Of a stretch of 64,000 bases of DNA, positions 23,927 to 33,315 are shown in pieces. A program made the position numbers and the translations under genes. This DNA is from Cyanobacteria bacterium UBA6446. GTDB taxonomy: Bacteria > Cyanobacteriota > Vampirovibrionia > Gastranaerophilales > Gastranaerophilaceae. The stretch spans positions 62,001 to 126,000 of the forward strand of contig DJOE01000009.1 of NCBI GenBank assembly GCA_002438405.1, given 5' to 3'. Positions within the stretch are counted from its first letter, which is position 1; each line of letters opens with the position of its first letter. The notes under the pieces are model-generated. The model was not told the origin of the DNA. It searched no databases and worked only from the letters and a program-made list of their open reading frames with translations.

Positions 23927-26575
23927 ATGTCAGTTACAAATATTGAAGATTTACCTACCGTTTACAATCCGAAAGAAACGGAAGAAAGTATTTACAAATT
24001 TTGGGAAGATAACGGCTTTTTCAAAGCAGATTCAAAAAGTCCTAAAAAGCCGTTCTCAATTGTAATTCCACCTCCAAATGTTACAGGTGTTTTACACATG
24101 GGACATGCTCTTGATGAAACATTACAAGATATTTTGGTTCGTTATCACAGAATGAGCGGTTATGAAACTCTTTGGGTTCCAGGAACAGACCATGCCGGTT
24201 TAGCTACACAAAACGTTGTTGAAAGACAATTAGCTAAAGAGGGTTTAACTCGTAACGATTTAGGCAGAGAAAAATTTGTTGAAAGAACTTGGCAATGGAC
24301 TAATGAACACAAAGGCAAAATCTTAGACCAAATGAAAAGATTAGGTGCTTCATTTGATAGGACAAGAGAAAGATTTACTTTTGACAAGGGCTGTTCAGAA
24401 GCTGTAAAAGAAGTATTTGTAAAACTTTACGAAAAAGGTTTAATTTATAAAGGTTCATATATTGTAAACTGGTGTCCTAGATGTCAGTCTGCAATTTCTG
24501 ATGTTGAAACAGAATACGAAACAGAACAAGGTCACATGTGGGAAATTTCTTACCCATTAAAAGGTGAGGCAGGAGCTATTATTGTTGCAACAACAAGACC
24601 TGAAACAATCTTTGGTGATGTTGCTATTGCAGTTCACCCATCAGATCATAAATATTCAGAACTTGTAGGAAAAACTGTTGTTATTCCTTTGACAGGCAGA
24701 GAAATTCCAATCATTGCAGATGATTATGTAGATAAATCATTTGGTACAGGTGCAGTTAAAATTACTCCTGCTCATGACCCTAACGATTTTGAAGTTGGTA
24801 AACGTCACAATTTAAAACCAATTTGGGTTATTGATGGAGAAGGCAAAATGAAAGCTTGTGGCGAAGTTCCGTCTAACTTACACGGTTTAGACAGATACGA
24901 AGCTCGTAAACAAATTGTTAAAATGTTAGAAGATAATCATTCTCTATTGAGAGTAAGAGATCACGAACACAATGTTGGTAAATGTCAACGTTGTGGAACA
25001 ACAATTGAGCCATTACTTTCTGAGCAATGGTTTGTTAAAATGAAACCTTTGGCAAAAGAAGCAATTGCGGCTGTAAAAGATGGTAGAATTAAATTTATAC
25101 CTGAAAGATGGGAAAAGAACTATCTAGGTTGGATGGAAAATATTAGAGATTGGTGTATTTCTCGTCAAATTTGGTGGGGACATCAAATTCCTGCATATTA
25201 CAATAATGAAACAGGTGAAATGGTTGTAGCAAAAGAAAACCCAGACCCATCTAAATATACTCAAGATCCAGATTGTTTAGATACTTGGTTTTCTTCAGGA
25301 TTGTGGCCATTCTCAACTATGGGATTTCCAAACAGTGAAACAGATGATTATAAAAAATTCTACCCAACATCAGTTCTTGTTACTGGATTTGATATTATTT
25401 TCTTCTGGGTAGCAAGAATGATTAATATGGGTCTTGAATTTACCGGAAAACCTCCATTCTCAACTGTTTATATTCATGGCTTGATTCGAGATGAAAAAGG
25501 TCAAAAAATGTCAAAATCAAAAGGCAATACAATTGACCCTGTTGTAATTATTGATAAATATGGCTGTGATGCATTGAGATTTACAATGACTTCTCTTTGT
25601 ACTTATGGTGGTCAAGATATCAAAATCAGTGATGAACGTTTTGAATATGGTAGAAACTTTGCAAATAAAATCTGGAATGCTTCAAGATTTGTATTGATGA
25701 ATCTTGATGGTGTTGATAACAAGGATATTGATTATTCAAAACTTACAATTGCGGATAAGTGGATTTTGGACAAATTGAATTCTGTTGCAAAAGAAGTTAA
25801 TGAAAATATCGAAAATTACAGAATTGGTGAAACAGCTCACATCTTGTATGATTTCTTCTGGAATTCGTATTGCGATTGGTATGTAGAAATAGCTAAAGTT
25901 CAACTTCAAGATGAGGCTTTGAAACTTAATACTCAAAGAGTTTTGAGATATGTTCTTGATATGTCTTTAAGACTTCTTCACCCAATCATGCCTCATATTA
26001 CAGAAAGAGTATGGCAATTAATTCCTAAAGAAACTGATATTAAAGCAATTATGCTTGCTCCATATCCTGTATATGAAGATAAATTGTCATTCCCAACAGA
26101 AGCTAAGGAAATGGAATTGGTATTTGAAACAATTAAATCTTTACGTAATGTAAGACAAAGTTTCAATATCCCAATGTCTTTGAAATTTGATATAGAGATT
26201 CGTGCAACAAAAGAAGAAAAACCTGTATTTGAAGCAATTGAAAGTTATATCAAACGTATGGCAAAAGTTGAAAAGATTACTTATGCTGATGATTCTGCTC
26301 CCGCTGTTAAAAAGTCCGCAAGCGCAGTTGTTTCAGCTTCTAAAATTGTAATTCCATTGGAAAATCTTATTGATTTCAATGAAGAAATTGCAAGACAAGA
26401 AAAGAAATTAGGTAAACTTCAAAATGAAAGAAAATCATTGGAAGGCAGAATCAACAACCCTAAATTTGTTGCTAATGCTCCTGCTGATTTGATTAAACAA
26501 ACAAAAGAAAGAATTGAAGAAATTCTAGTTCAAGAAAAGGCTATTAATGAATTGATTGATTCATTGAAAGCCTAA
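23927..26575 (+). CDS. valS: valyl-tRNA synthetase
   Basis: The 882-residue class I synthetase has the HIGH-type motif HMGHALDETLQD, a zinc-knuckle-like WCPRCQSAISDVE, a second CQRCGT pair, the KMSKS motif (QKMSKSKGN) and the C-terminal coiled-coil arm (about residues 810-882). The CP1 editing domain is present. The length is normal for bacteria. It is single, ending in a clear terminator. Confidence 0.97.
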   Translation: MSVTNIEDLPTVYNPKETEESIYKFWEDNGFFKADSKSPKKPFSIVIPPPNVTGVLHMGHALDETLQDILVRYHRMSGYETLWVPGTDHAGLATQNVVERQLAKEGLTRNDLGREKFVERTWQWTNEHKGKILDQMKRLGASFDRTRERFTFDKGCSEAVKEVFVKLYEKGLIYKGSYIVNWCPRCQSAISDVETEYETEQGHMWEISYPLKGEAGAIIVATTRPETIFGDVAIAVHPSDHKYSELVGKTVVIPLTGREIPIIADDYVDKSFGTGAVKITPAHDPNDFEVGKRHNLKPIWVIDGEGKMKACGEVPSNLHGLDRYEARKQIVKMLEDNHSLLRVRDHEHNVGKCQRCGTTIEPLLSEQWFVKMKPLAKEAIAAVKDGRIKFIPERWEKNYLGWMENIRDWCISRQIWWGHQIPAYYNNETGEMVVAKENPDPSKYTQDPDCLDTWFSSGLWPFSTMGFPNSETDDYKKFYPTSVLVTGFDIIFFWVARMINMGLEFTGKPPFSTVYIHGLIRDEKGQKMSKSKGNTIDPVVIIDKYGCDALRFTMTSLCTYGGQDIKISDERFEYGRNFANKIWNASRFVLMNLDGVDNKDIDYSKLTIADKWILDKLNSVAKEVNENIENYRIGETAHILYDFFWNSYCDWYVEIAKVQLQDEALKLNTQRVLRYVLDMSLRLLHPIMPHITERVWQLIPKETDIKAIMLAPYPVYEDKLSFPTEAKEMELVFETIKSLRNVRQSFNIPMSLKFDIEIRATKEEKPVFEAIESYIKRMAKVEKITYADDSAPAVKKSASAVVSASKIVIPLENLIDFNEEIARQEKKLGKLQNERKSLEGRINNPKFVANAPADLIKQTKERIEEILVQEKAINELIDSLKA

Positions 26576-26598
26576 TAATTAACAAAAGTTAAACATTT

Positions 26599-26634
26599 GA
26601 AATCCTCCTGTAATATGGAGGATTTCTTGTTTTT
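26599..26634 (+). terminator. intrinsic terminator of valS
   Basis: GAAATCCTCC (26599-26608) pairs with GGAGGATTTC (26617-26626) and is followed by TTGTTTTTAT. Confidence 0.87.
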
Positions 26635-26743
26635 ATATCCTTTAATATATTAAGTAAAATTTACAAACCTTTACATATTGCAAAAAATTTGTTACTATAA
26701 ACGAGTATTAAGATTATAGTGTCTATTAGACAATGGAGTAGTT

Positions 26744-27838
26744 ATGGTTACAAAAAAGGAAACATCAGATCAAGATTTTGAAGCTTTATTGGAAAAGTAC
26801 GATTATAAGTTTCAAAAAGGTGATTTGGTAAAAGGTATTGTATGCGGATTTGACAGCCAAGGAGTTTTGGTAGATATCGGAGCAAAAACAGTTGCCGTTA
26901 TCCCTACTTATGAAGCTGTTGATAAAGGCGAAAATATTGAGGATAAATTCAAAAAAGGTGATGAGGGTGAATTCCTTATCATAAGAGAAGAAGATGAAGA
27001 TGGCAAATTCTTGTTATCTAAGAAAAAAGTTGATTTTGCTTATGCTTGGAAAGAACTTGAAAAAGCTAAGGCTGAAGACCAAACAATCCTTGGAACAGTT
27101 GTTAATGTCGTTAAAGGTGGTGTTTTGGTTGAAGTTTCAGGCGTAAGAGGCTTTATTCCATCATCTCAATTGAGAACTAGAGAAACAGATGTTGAAGTTG
27201 GTGCTAAATTAGAACTTAAAATCTTAACTTTAGATGCTCAACAAAACAACTTTATTTTATCTAACAAAAAAGTTTATGAAGATACAGCAGAAGAAGCAAG
27301 AAAAAATATTTTCTCTCAAATTGAAGCTGGACAAGTTGTTAAAGGTGAAGTCGTAAGAATTACAGACTTCGGGGCATTCATTGATTTGGGCGGAATTGAT
27401 GGTTTATTACCATTATCTCAACTTTCTTGGCGATGGATTGATCACCCAACTGACATCTTAAATGTTGGTGATAAAATTGATGTTGAAGTTATTGGTGTTG
27501 ACCATGACAAACAAAGAGTTTCTTTGAGTTTGAAAAATCTTGAACCTGATCCTTGGATTGAAGCTGAAAAGAAAATCAAAGAGGGTGACAAGGTTGAAGG
27601 TACAGTTACAAGATTGAAACATTTTGGTGCTTTCGTTGAAGTATTCCCTGGGGTAGAAGCATTACTACCTCATAATGAAGTTGTTGATTATCAAAACGAA
27701 TCACAATCAATTCTTCAAGTTGGTGACAAAATTCAAACTTATATTTTGAAATTTAACCCTGCAGATAAACGTATTGCGTTGTCTGTTCACGAACAATCAA
27801 CTACTGAAGTTGGAAATGAACAACAAACTGAAGAGTAG
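26744..27838 (+). CDS. rpsA: ribosomal protein S1-like RNA-binding protein with four S1 domains
   Basis: The 364-residue product has four S1 OB-fold repeats starting near residues 24, 110, 198 and 283. The third is the most canonical (GQVVKGEVVRITDFGAFIDLGGIDGLLPLSQLS). Domain number and length fit the shorter S1 found outside proteobacteria, which binds mRNA on the 30S subunit. A GGAG site precedes ATG 26744. It is transcribed alone between two terminators. Confidence 0.9.
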   Translation: MVTKKETSDQDFEALLEKYDYKFQKGDLVKGIVCGFDSQGVLVDIGAKTVAVIPTYEAVDKGENIEDKFKKGDEGEFLIIREEDEDGKFLLSKKKVDFAYAWKELEKAKAEDQTILGTVVNVVKGGVLVEVSGVRGFIPSSQLRTRETDVEVGAKLELKILTLDAQQNNFILSNKKVYEDTAEEARKNIFSQIEAGQVVKGEVVRITDFGAFIDLGGIDGLLPLSQLSWRWIDHPTDILNVGDKIDVEVIGVDHDKQRVSLSLKNLEPDPWIEAEKKIKEGDKVEGTVTRLKHFGAFVEVFPGVEALLPHNEVVDYQNESQSILQVGDKIQTYILKFNPADKRIALSVHEQSTTEVGNEQQTEE

Positions 27839-27868
27839 ATTTATCTTAAAATAAAATTTTAATTTTAG

Positions 27869-27905
27869 ATACCGGAAGATTAAATTTTCTTCCGGTATTT
27901 TTTGA
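27869..27905 (+). terminator. intrinsic terminator of the S1-like gene
   Basis: ATACCGGAAGA (27869-27879) pairs with TCTTCCGGTAT (27888-27898) and is followed by TTTTTG. Confidence 0.88.
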
Positions 27906-28001
27906 CTTATAAAAAATAATCATTAAATGAATATCATACGTTTAGATGTTTACCGCTCTTAAAATGTAATTCATAATAAATCAAGAAAGAGTAGTATTCA
28001 A

Positions 28002-28490
28002 ATGCCATTCAGATACCGACTACAAAAAATTTTGGATTTTAGAATAAACCAAAAAGAAGAGCAGAGAATGAAAGTTCAAAAAGCTCAACAGGCAGTGTAT
28101 CAGGCAGAACAGGATATCAAGAAGAACAATCAAGATATTTTGGATACGAAAGAAGGTATGAGAGTTGCAGATCCGATGATGTATGAAAGTTATGACAATT
28201 TTCTCCAACATCTTTGGAAAAAAGCAGAGCAACTTGAAGCTGTAAGGCAAGATCTTCAAAAAAAATTAGATATAGAAGTTCAAAAACTTGTGAAATGTGA
28301 ACAGGCAGTAAAAGTTCTTGAAAAACACAAGGAAAAGAACAAAGAAATCTATTTAGCAGAAGAAAAAGCAGCAGAATTAAAACAATTCTCCGAACTCGGT
28401 GTAACAAGATTCTTCAAGCAAAGTCAGGAACGAGCAGAGGAAGAAGAACAAGAAGTTTTAAAACAATTAGAGCAAATAGAAGGTATTTAA
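28002..28490 (+). CDS. fliJ: flagellar export protein FliJ-like
   Basis: The 162-residue product is one long helical coiled coil. It begins PFRYRLQKILDFRINQKEEQ, the usual FliJ start (F-x-F-RLQ-x-L-LD-x-R). FliJ is the soluble stalk of the flagellar type III export ATPase and chaperone-escort factor. It is followed after one base by a FliK-like gene and then a hook/basal-body gene, supporting the assignment. Confidence 0.85.
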   Translation: MPFRYRLQKILDFRINQKEEQRMKVQKAQQAVYQAEQDIKKNNQDILDTKEGMRVADPMMYESYDNFLQHLWKKAEQLEAVRQDLQKKLDIEVQKLVKCEQAVKVLEKHKEKNKEIYLAEEKAAELKQFSELGVTRFFKQSQERAEEEEQEVLKQLEQIEGI

Positions 28491-28491
28491 C

Positions 28492-29400
28492 ATGGGTATA
28501 GAAGCAACATCATCAACATCAGTAAGTAGCACATCTGCAGCGGCTCAAAGTTCTGCCGCATCTTCATCAGAGAGTGCAAAGAAAACATCAACAGATTCTT
28601 CTTTTAAAGATGAAATGAATAAAGTTTCTAAGTCTGAATCTAAAAAAGATGATAAAAAAGTTGAAAAGTCTGACGATAAAGTTAATTCTGTATCTGATAA
28701 AAAAGATACAGAATCTTCAAAATCTGATACAAATAAAACGAATGAACAAGATTCAAATAATTTAACTTTAACCGGAAATGTGGATGTTAGTAATGTTATG
28801 GATTTGACTAAGATGGGCGCATTGAATTCTTTGAATAATGCTAATGCAATGTTGTCCAGTGATATCCAACAAATGATAAATAATACCGCTCAAATATCTG
28901 GTATTTCTGGGGCTTCTAACGTTTCAGGTTCTATTTTTAGTTTTGGTGATGATTCAAAAAATAGTATTTCAATGACACAAAGTGATGCTCAATTTTTTAT
29001 CAATTTAACTCAAAATGACACTGTATCTGCTCAAAATGCAGTAGTTCAAGCTCAAAGTATGATAAATAATGGCGCTGAAGTTAGTGATGTTCAACAAAAT
29101 GTAAAAATTTCCCAAGCCTTATTAGAGGCAATAAATAACGCTAAAGAAACAAATCAACCTTTAAGGATTGATTTTGATCAAAATGTTTCTGTTGTTTTAA
29201 GAATAGGAAAAGATGGCGCAATTTCTGCAAACTTTATCCCAGGAGATAAAGCAGTAGAACAATATTTGAGAAATAATATTGAATCATTGAAAGCAACTTT
29301 CAATGAAAATGATTTGCCATATACTGATTTGTCCTATTCAAACAGTTCAAAACAACAAAATGAAAGAAGAAGAAATAAACAACAGCAAGGAGAACAGTAA
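28492..29400 (+). CDS. flagellar hook-length control protein FliK-like
   Basis: The 302-residue product has a Ser/Lys/Asp-rich, apparently disordered N-terminal half (residues 1-95), a Ser/Asn/Gln-rich middle, and a C-terminal globular part (about residues 205-285: LRIDFDQNVSVVLRIGKDG then GDKAVEQYLRNN) resembling the FliK C-terminal domain that switches export substrates. The tail is basic and Gln-rich. Its last base is the first base of the next gene (TAATG). Family assignment rests on position and the C-terminal pattern. Confidence 0.7.
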   Translation: MGIEATSSTSVSSTSAAAQSSAASSSESAKKTSTDSSFKDEMNKVSKSESKKDDKKVEKSDDKVNSVSDKKDTESSKSDTNKTNEQDSNNLTLTGNVDVSNVMDLTKMGALNSLNNANAMLSSDIQQMINNTAQISGISGASNVSGSIFSFGDDSKNSISMTQSDAQFFINLTQNDTVSAQNAVVQAQSMINNGAEVSDVQQNVKISQALLEAINNAKETNQPLRIDFDQNVSVVLRIGKDGAISANFIPGDKAVEQYLRNNIESLKATFNENDLPYTDLSYSNSSKQQNERRRNKQQQGEQ

Positions 29401-30239
29401 TGAATGATGCATTTATTACAGCTATAAATACTCAATATGCAACCGTAAACTGGATGGACGTTATTGCAGATAACATGACAAACGTCTATACTCCAGGGTT
29501 TAAAGAAAAGCAAGTTAATTTCAAAACTTTTCTTGGCGGTGCAATTAATGATGATTATGATAAAAAGATGAGTCAAGGTAAATCAACTCCTGGTACTTCT
29601 AATGATAACGTGTTTTTAGAGGGCAAGGGCTTTTTCTTGACCAAAACTCCGGAAGGTAAAAGTGTTTACACAAGACTTGGTGAATTTACTTTTGATGGTG
29701 AGGGTGTTTATCGTGCAAAGAATGGTAACACTGTTCAAGGCTATATTTTGAACGATAAAGGCGAAATTATGCAAGGAACAAAGTCTATCAGTTCTGATTT
29801 GTATCAACAAACAGCTTTGAAAGGTGGAGCGCTAGATGTTCCAACAACCAGTATCAAAATGTGGATTGATCCAAATAATGGTAAATATCTTGGTAAATAT
29901 GATGAATACGAAATCAAAAATGACGGTACAATAGTCGGTAAAGCTGAAAATGGAAAGAAAGTTGTACCTTTATATAGAATTACAACTAGAAATTTCCACA
30001 ATGCTGCAGGACTTTATGAATACAAAGACGGTCAATTCTTGGAAACCGAAGAATCAGGAAAACCTGTTCTTGGTTGTGGTGAAATTCGTTCAGGATTGTT
30101 AGAATTGTCAAATGCCGCATTTAAAGATAATATTTCCTACTACCAAATGGCAAAATTGCAAATGGAAGTTGTTAACAAATTGATTTCTTCAAACAAAGAT
30201 TTGTTGCAACAAGCAATGCAATTGGTAAGTGGTTCTTAG
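29400..30239 (+). CDS. flagellar hook/basal-body rod family protein (FlgE/FlgF/FlgG type)
   Basis: The 279-residue product has the conserved N-terminal DNVYTPGFKE-like segment (ADNMTNVYTPGFKE, about residues 24-37) and FLEGKGFFLTKTPEGKSVYTRLGEFTFDGEGVYRAKNGNTVQGY, the core of flagellar rod/hook subunits. The C-terminal helix (MAKLQMEVVNKLISSNKDLLQQA) closes the D0 coiled coil. Sequence alone does not decide between distal rod and short hook; it is too short for a usual FlgE. Confidence 0.87.
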   Translation: MNDAFITAINTQYATVNWMDVIADNMTNVYTPGFKEKQVNFKTFLGGAINDDYDKKMSQGKSTPGTSNDNVFLEGKGFFLTKTPEGKSVYTRLGEFTFDGEGVYRAKNGNTVQGYILNDKGEIMQGTKSISSDLYQQTALKGGALDVPTTSIKMWIDPNNGKYLGKYDEYEIKNDGTIVGKAENGKKVVPLYRITTRNFHNAAGLYEYKDGQFLETEESGKPVLGCGEIRSGLLELSNAAFKDNISYYQMAKLQMEVVNKLISSNKDLLQQAMQLVSGS

Positions 30240-30267
30240 ATTTAGCGTATATATTAAACTCCATTTT

Positions 30268-30294
30268 AAAGAGGCTATAAGCCTCTTTTTGTTT
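30268..30294 (+). terminator. intrinsic terminator of the flagellar cluster
   Basis: AAAGAGGCT (30268-30276) pairs with AGCCTCTTT (30280-30288) around a 3-nt loop and is followed by TTGTTTT. Confidence 0.85.
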
Positions 30295-30362
30295 TATGGT
30301 TTCCTTTTTTTGAATATTTACTGTACAATAGTTATGCAAAAGAGATAAAGAAAGGTTTTGAA

Positions 30363-30797
30363 ATGGATAAATTAAAAATAGCGATCGGTTCAGACCACGG
30401 TGGATTTAGGTATAAAGGAATTATTGAAGAATATTTGAAATCAAAAGGTATTGATTTTGTTGATGTGGGTACAAATTCAACAGAATCATGTGATTATCCT
30501 ATATATGCAAAAAAAGTAGCAGAAAAAGTTGCAAATGGTGAAGTCGATAGAGGTATTTTGATTTGCGGGACTGGTATCGGAATGTCAATCACTGCAAATA
30601 AAGTTAAAGGCATTAGAGCTTCTTTATGTGGTGATACTTATTCTGCCCGTGCAACAAGAGCGCATAACAATTCAAATATTTTATGTTTAGGAGAAAGAGT
30701 TATCGGTGAGAACTTAGCTCTTGATATTGTTGATGTTTGGTTGAATACTCCATTTGAGGGTGGTCGTCATCAACGTCGTATTGATATGATTGAATAA
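30363..30797 (+). CDS. rpiB: ribose 5-phosphate isomerase B
   Basis: The 144-residue product begins KIAIGSDHGGFRYKG and has the active-site segment ILICGTGIGMSITANK with the catalytic Cys and phosphate-binding loop, plus the conserved RAHNNSNILCLGERV. It interconverts ribose and ribulose 5-phosphates, complementing Rpe encoded elsewhere in the window. rsfS follows after 15 nt in the same unit. Confidence 0.95.
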   Translation: MDKLKIAIGSDHGGFRYKGIIEEYLKSKGIDFVDVGTNSTESCDYPIYAKKVAEKVANGEVDRGILICGTGIGMSITANKVKGIRASLCGDTYSARATRAHNNSNILCLGERVIGENLALDIVDVWLNTPFEGGRHQRRIDMIE

Positions 30798-30812
30798 GAA
30801 AGGATTAAATAG

Positions 30813-31211
30813 TTGGAAAATATAGATTCTCATAAATTTGCATGTGCTATTGCACAATTTTTAGATGATAAGTTAGCAAAAGATATTACAATTTTGAATA
30901 TTAGCAATGTTTCATCTTTGGCTGATTATTTTGTAATTGCAACAGGTGATTCGACACCTCAAGTTAAGGCATTGATGGAAGTTACAAAGGATAAAGTTAA
31001 AACAATTTTTTCAAGGCTTCCGCTAAGACAAGAAAATGATATGAAAAATCGTTGGAATTTACTTGATTACGGAGATGTTGTTGTTCATATTTTGCATAAG
31101 GAAGAACGTGAAACTTATGCAATTGAAAAATTCTGGAACCACGCATACAGTATTCAAGAAGATGAATGGCGTGAAACTGCAAAAGAATTTAGCGAATATA
31201 ATAACAAATAA
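30813..31211 (+). CDS. rsfS: ribosome silencing factor RsfS
   Basis: The 132-residue product has the RsfS/DUF143 core: DITILNISNVSSLADYFVIATGDSTPQVKAL, then WNLLDYGDVVVHIL and KFWNHA. It binds L14 on the 50S subunit and blocks joining when nutrients are low. The start is TTG 30813 with AAAGGA 7-8 nt upstream. It is co-transcribed with rpiB. Confidence 0.94.
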   Translation: MENIDSHKFACAIAQFLDDKLAKDITILNISNVSSLADYFVIATGDSTPQVKALMEVTKDKVKTIFSRLPLRQENDMKNRWNLLDYGDVVVHILHKEERETYAIEKFWNHAYSIQEDEWRETAKEFSEYNNK

Positions 31212-31216
31212 GAAAT

Positions 31217-31237
31217 AGGTCTTTAGACCTCTTCTTT
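31217..31237 (+). terminator. short intrinsic terminator of rsfS overlapping the end of the converging gene
   Basis: AGGTCT (31217-31222) pairs with AGACCT (31225-31230), followed by CTTCTTTT. It overlaps the last codons of the minus-strand gene ending at 31223. Confidence 0.5.
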
Positions 31238-31795
31238 TGTGAAAAATTTAAAAGCAAAGTCTTCAATATCTGTACATTCTTCAACTTCGTTTTTTCGCAT
31301 ATATTTTTCAAATTTTGGTGTCGCACTTTCAACATTGTCCAAAATTTTAAATAAAGGAACTAGATGTTTAGGAATTCCTAAATCGTTTTCAGGTATGCCA
31401 AATATGTTTAATTTAATTCTATCTATAAAGGATAATTTTGGACCTTTATGTTTATATAAAAATAATGCGACTTTTGAAACATCTTCATTTCCGGTTACAA
31501 CCCAAGAAGTTGTGTCTTCTGTGCTTGGGGCTTTTCGTCCAAATTTTTGCATATTTAATTTTAACCAAGAAGCACTTCCACCTAAATCTTTTGCAATAGT
31601 TGGCAACAAATTATGAAATATTGCTTCAAGTGGATTTTTCCCGAGAACAAACATTGCAGGTTTGTTATATTGATCCGCAAACATTGGTGCAATGTATTTG
31701 TCAAATCGCATTTTGTCTGCAGTACATGTGTGTTGAATTCTGTATATTGAACCAAAACTTTGTGGATTATTTTGTTTTATATTATTTATTTGCAT
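31223..31795 (-). CDS. hypothetical protein with an N-terminal NNPQSFGSIYRI motif
   Basis: The 190-residue product is mixed in composition, without a signal peptide or membrane segment. Its start (MQINNIKQNNPQSFGSIYRI) has a short Asn-rich stretch followed by SFG, a pattern I associate with many uncharacterised proteins of gut Gastranaerophilales. The rest (for example FADQYNKPAMFVLGKNPLEAIF) is not recognised. It converges on rsfS and follows the phosphohexomutase gene on the same strand by 44 nt. Confidence 0.7.
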   Translation of the reverse strand: MQINNIKQNNPQSFGSIYRIQHTCTADKMRFDKYIAPMFADQYNKPAMFVLGKNPLEAIFHNLLPTIAKDLGGSASWLKLNMQKFGRKAPSTEDTTSWVVTGNEDVSKVALFLYKHKGPKLSFIDRIKLNIFGIPENDLGIPKHLVPLFKILDNVESATPKFEKYMRKNEVEECTDIEDFAFKFFTKEEV

Positions 31796-31839
31796 ATTTT
31801 ATTTAATAAAGCTAAATAAAATATTTTTTGCTACTAAAT

Positions 31840-33273
31840 TTAAACTGTCGCTTTAAGTTTTGAGTCAAGAAATGAAATCATTGAATTTTTAAATCTCTCA
31901 CATTCTTCTTTATCATTTGCTTCAAATCGAAGTGTAAATACGGGTTCCGTATTAGATTGTCTTATTAGTGCGAAACCACCTTTGAATACAATTCTCATAC
32001 CGTCTAAGGTTACGATATCTTTGATTGGAGAACCGAACATTTCTGGGTGTTCATTGACTTCTTTTTTCATAGCTTCTAAAATTTCGGCTTTTCTTTCGTT
32101 TGGACAAGGATATCTAACCTCATCACTTGTGTAAACTTTATTGAATGGTTCTAAAATATCTTCGAGTTTGAAGTTTGGATTTTCTTTTTTATTTTTAGCG
32201 ATAATTTCAATCATTCTGCAACCGGCATAAATTGCATCATCAAATCCGTAATATCTGTCTTTAAAGAATGTGTGACCACTCATTTCTCCACCTAGTAGAG
32301 CATGAGTTTCTTTCATTTTTTCTTTTATGTAACCATGTCCGGTTTTACACATAACAGCATGTGCTCCGGTTTCATTGATTGTGTCATACAAAACTTGAGA
32401 ACATTTTACTTCTGATACAATCGTCAATTTTGGACCAAGGGTGTTAATCATATCAAGTGCATAGATTAAGAGAAGTTTATCACCAGTCAAAGGTTTTCCT
32501 TGAGTATCAACAACACCGATTCTGTCACTATCTCCATCATAAGCAATTCCAACATCTGCTTTATTTTCAACAACAGTTTTTGAAAGTGTTTCAAGAGTTG
32601 ATAAAACACTTGGATTTGGGTGATGGTTCGGGAAGTTTCCGTCAGGTTCTGAGAATAATTCAATAACTTCACAACCTAAATCTCTGTATAATTTTGGTCC
32701 AACAATTCCTCCTGTTGCATTTGCACTATCTACAACAACTTTAATGCCTTCTCCAATTCTTCCGAATTTTTCTTTCATTTCATTTATATATTCTGGAATG
32801 ATTTCTGTATCAAAATTGTGTTCTTTGATATTTGTAGGCATTTCTTTCCAATTCGCAAATGTTAATTCTTTAACTTCTTTAATTTGTTTTTCGTTAAGTG
32901 TTTGTCTTGCGTGGGTCATTTTTAATCCGTTGTATTCTTTTGGATTGTGACTTGCGGTGATAATCATTGCACCATCTAAATTGTGGGCAACTTCTGAATA
33001 ATATCCGATTGGAGTTGGGGCAAGTCCTAAATCCTCAATATGATGAACTCCAGAATCAACAAGTCCTCCAATTAAAGCTTTTTTTAATGCAGGAGAATGA
33101 AGTCTTGCATCCATACAAACACTTATTTTTAATTCGTTAGCGTGTTTTTGAGTTTGATTTATTAACCAATTTACATAACCAAATGCAATATTATAAAAAA
33201 GCTCTTCTGTAATGTCTTTTGTATAAATTCCTCTAATATCATTTTTTCCAAATGCGTGTTCGTATCTTTGCAT
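31840..33273 (-). CDS. phosphomannomutase/phosphoglucomutase
   Basis: The 477-residue alpha-D-phosphohexomutase has the phosphoserine loop MIITASHNPKEYNG, the metal loop YDGDSDRIGV, the sugar-binding loop GGEMSGHTFF and the C-terminal phosphate site RQSNTEPVFTLRFE. The length and start (FGKNDIRGIY) fit the bifunctional ManB/AlgC type that makes mannose 1-phosphate or glucose 1-phosphate for envelope sugars. It is transcribed divergently from the sugar ABC permease gene. Confidence 0.94.
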   Translation of the reverse strand: MQRYEHAFGKNDIRGIYTKDITEELFYNIAFGYVNWLINQTQKHANELKISVCMDARLHSPALKKALIGGLVDSGVHHIEDLGLAPTPIGYYSEVAHNLDGAMIITASHNPKEYNGLKMTHARQTLNEKQIKEVKELTFANWKEMPTNIKEHNFDTEIIPEYINEMKEKFGRIGEGIKVVVDSANATGGIVGPKLYRDLGCEVIELFSEPDGNFPNHHPNPSVLSTLETLSKTVVENKADVGIAYDGDSDRIGVVDTQGKPLTGDKLLLIYALDMINTLGPKLTIVSEVKCSQVLYDTINETGAHAVMCKTGHGYIKEKMKETHALLGGEMSGHTFFKDRYYGFDDAIYAGCRMIEIIAKNKKENPNFKLEDILEPFNKVYTSDEVRYPCPNERKAEILEAMKKEVNEHPEMFGSPIKDIVTLDGMRIVFKGGFALIRQSNTEPVFTLRFEANDKEECERFKNSMISFLDSKLKATV

Positions 33274-33275
33274 AT

Positions 33276-33304
33276 TTCACATCTCCCTAAATTTATCCTA
33301 TAAT
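33276..33304 (+). promoter_or_regulatory. sigma70-type promoter of the orphan sugar permease, giving a near-leaderless transcript
   Basis: TTCACA (33276-33281), a 17-nt spacer and TATAAT (33299-33304). The ATG at 33316 is only 11 nt after the -10 box and has no ribosome binding site. Confidence 0.65.
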
Positions 33305-33315
33305 TAAATCATACC

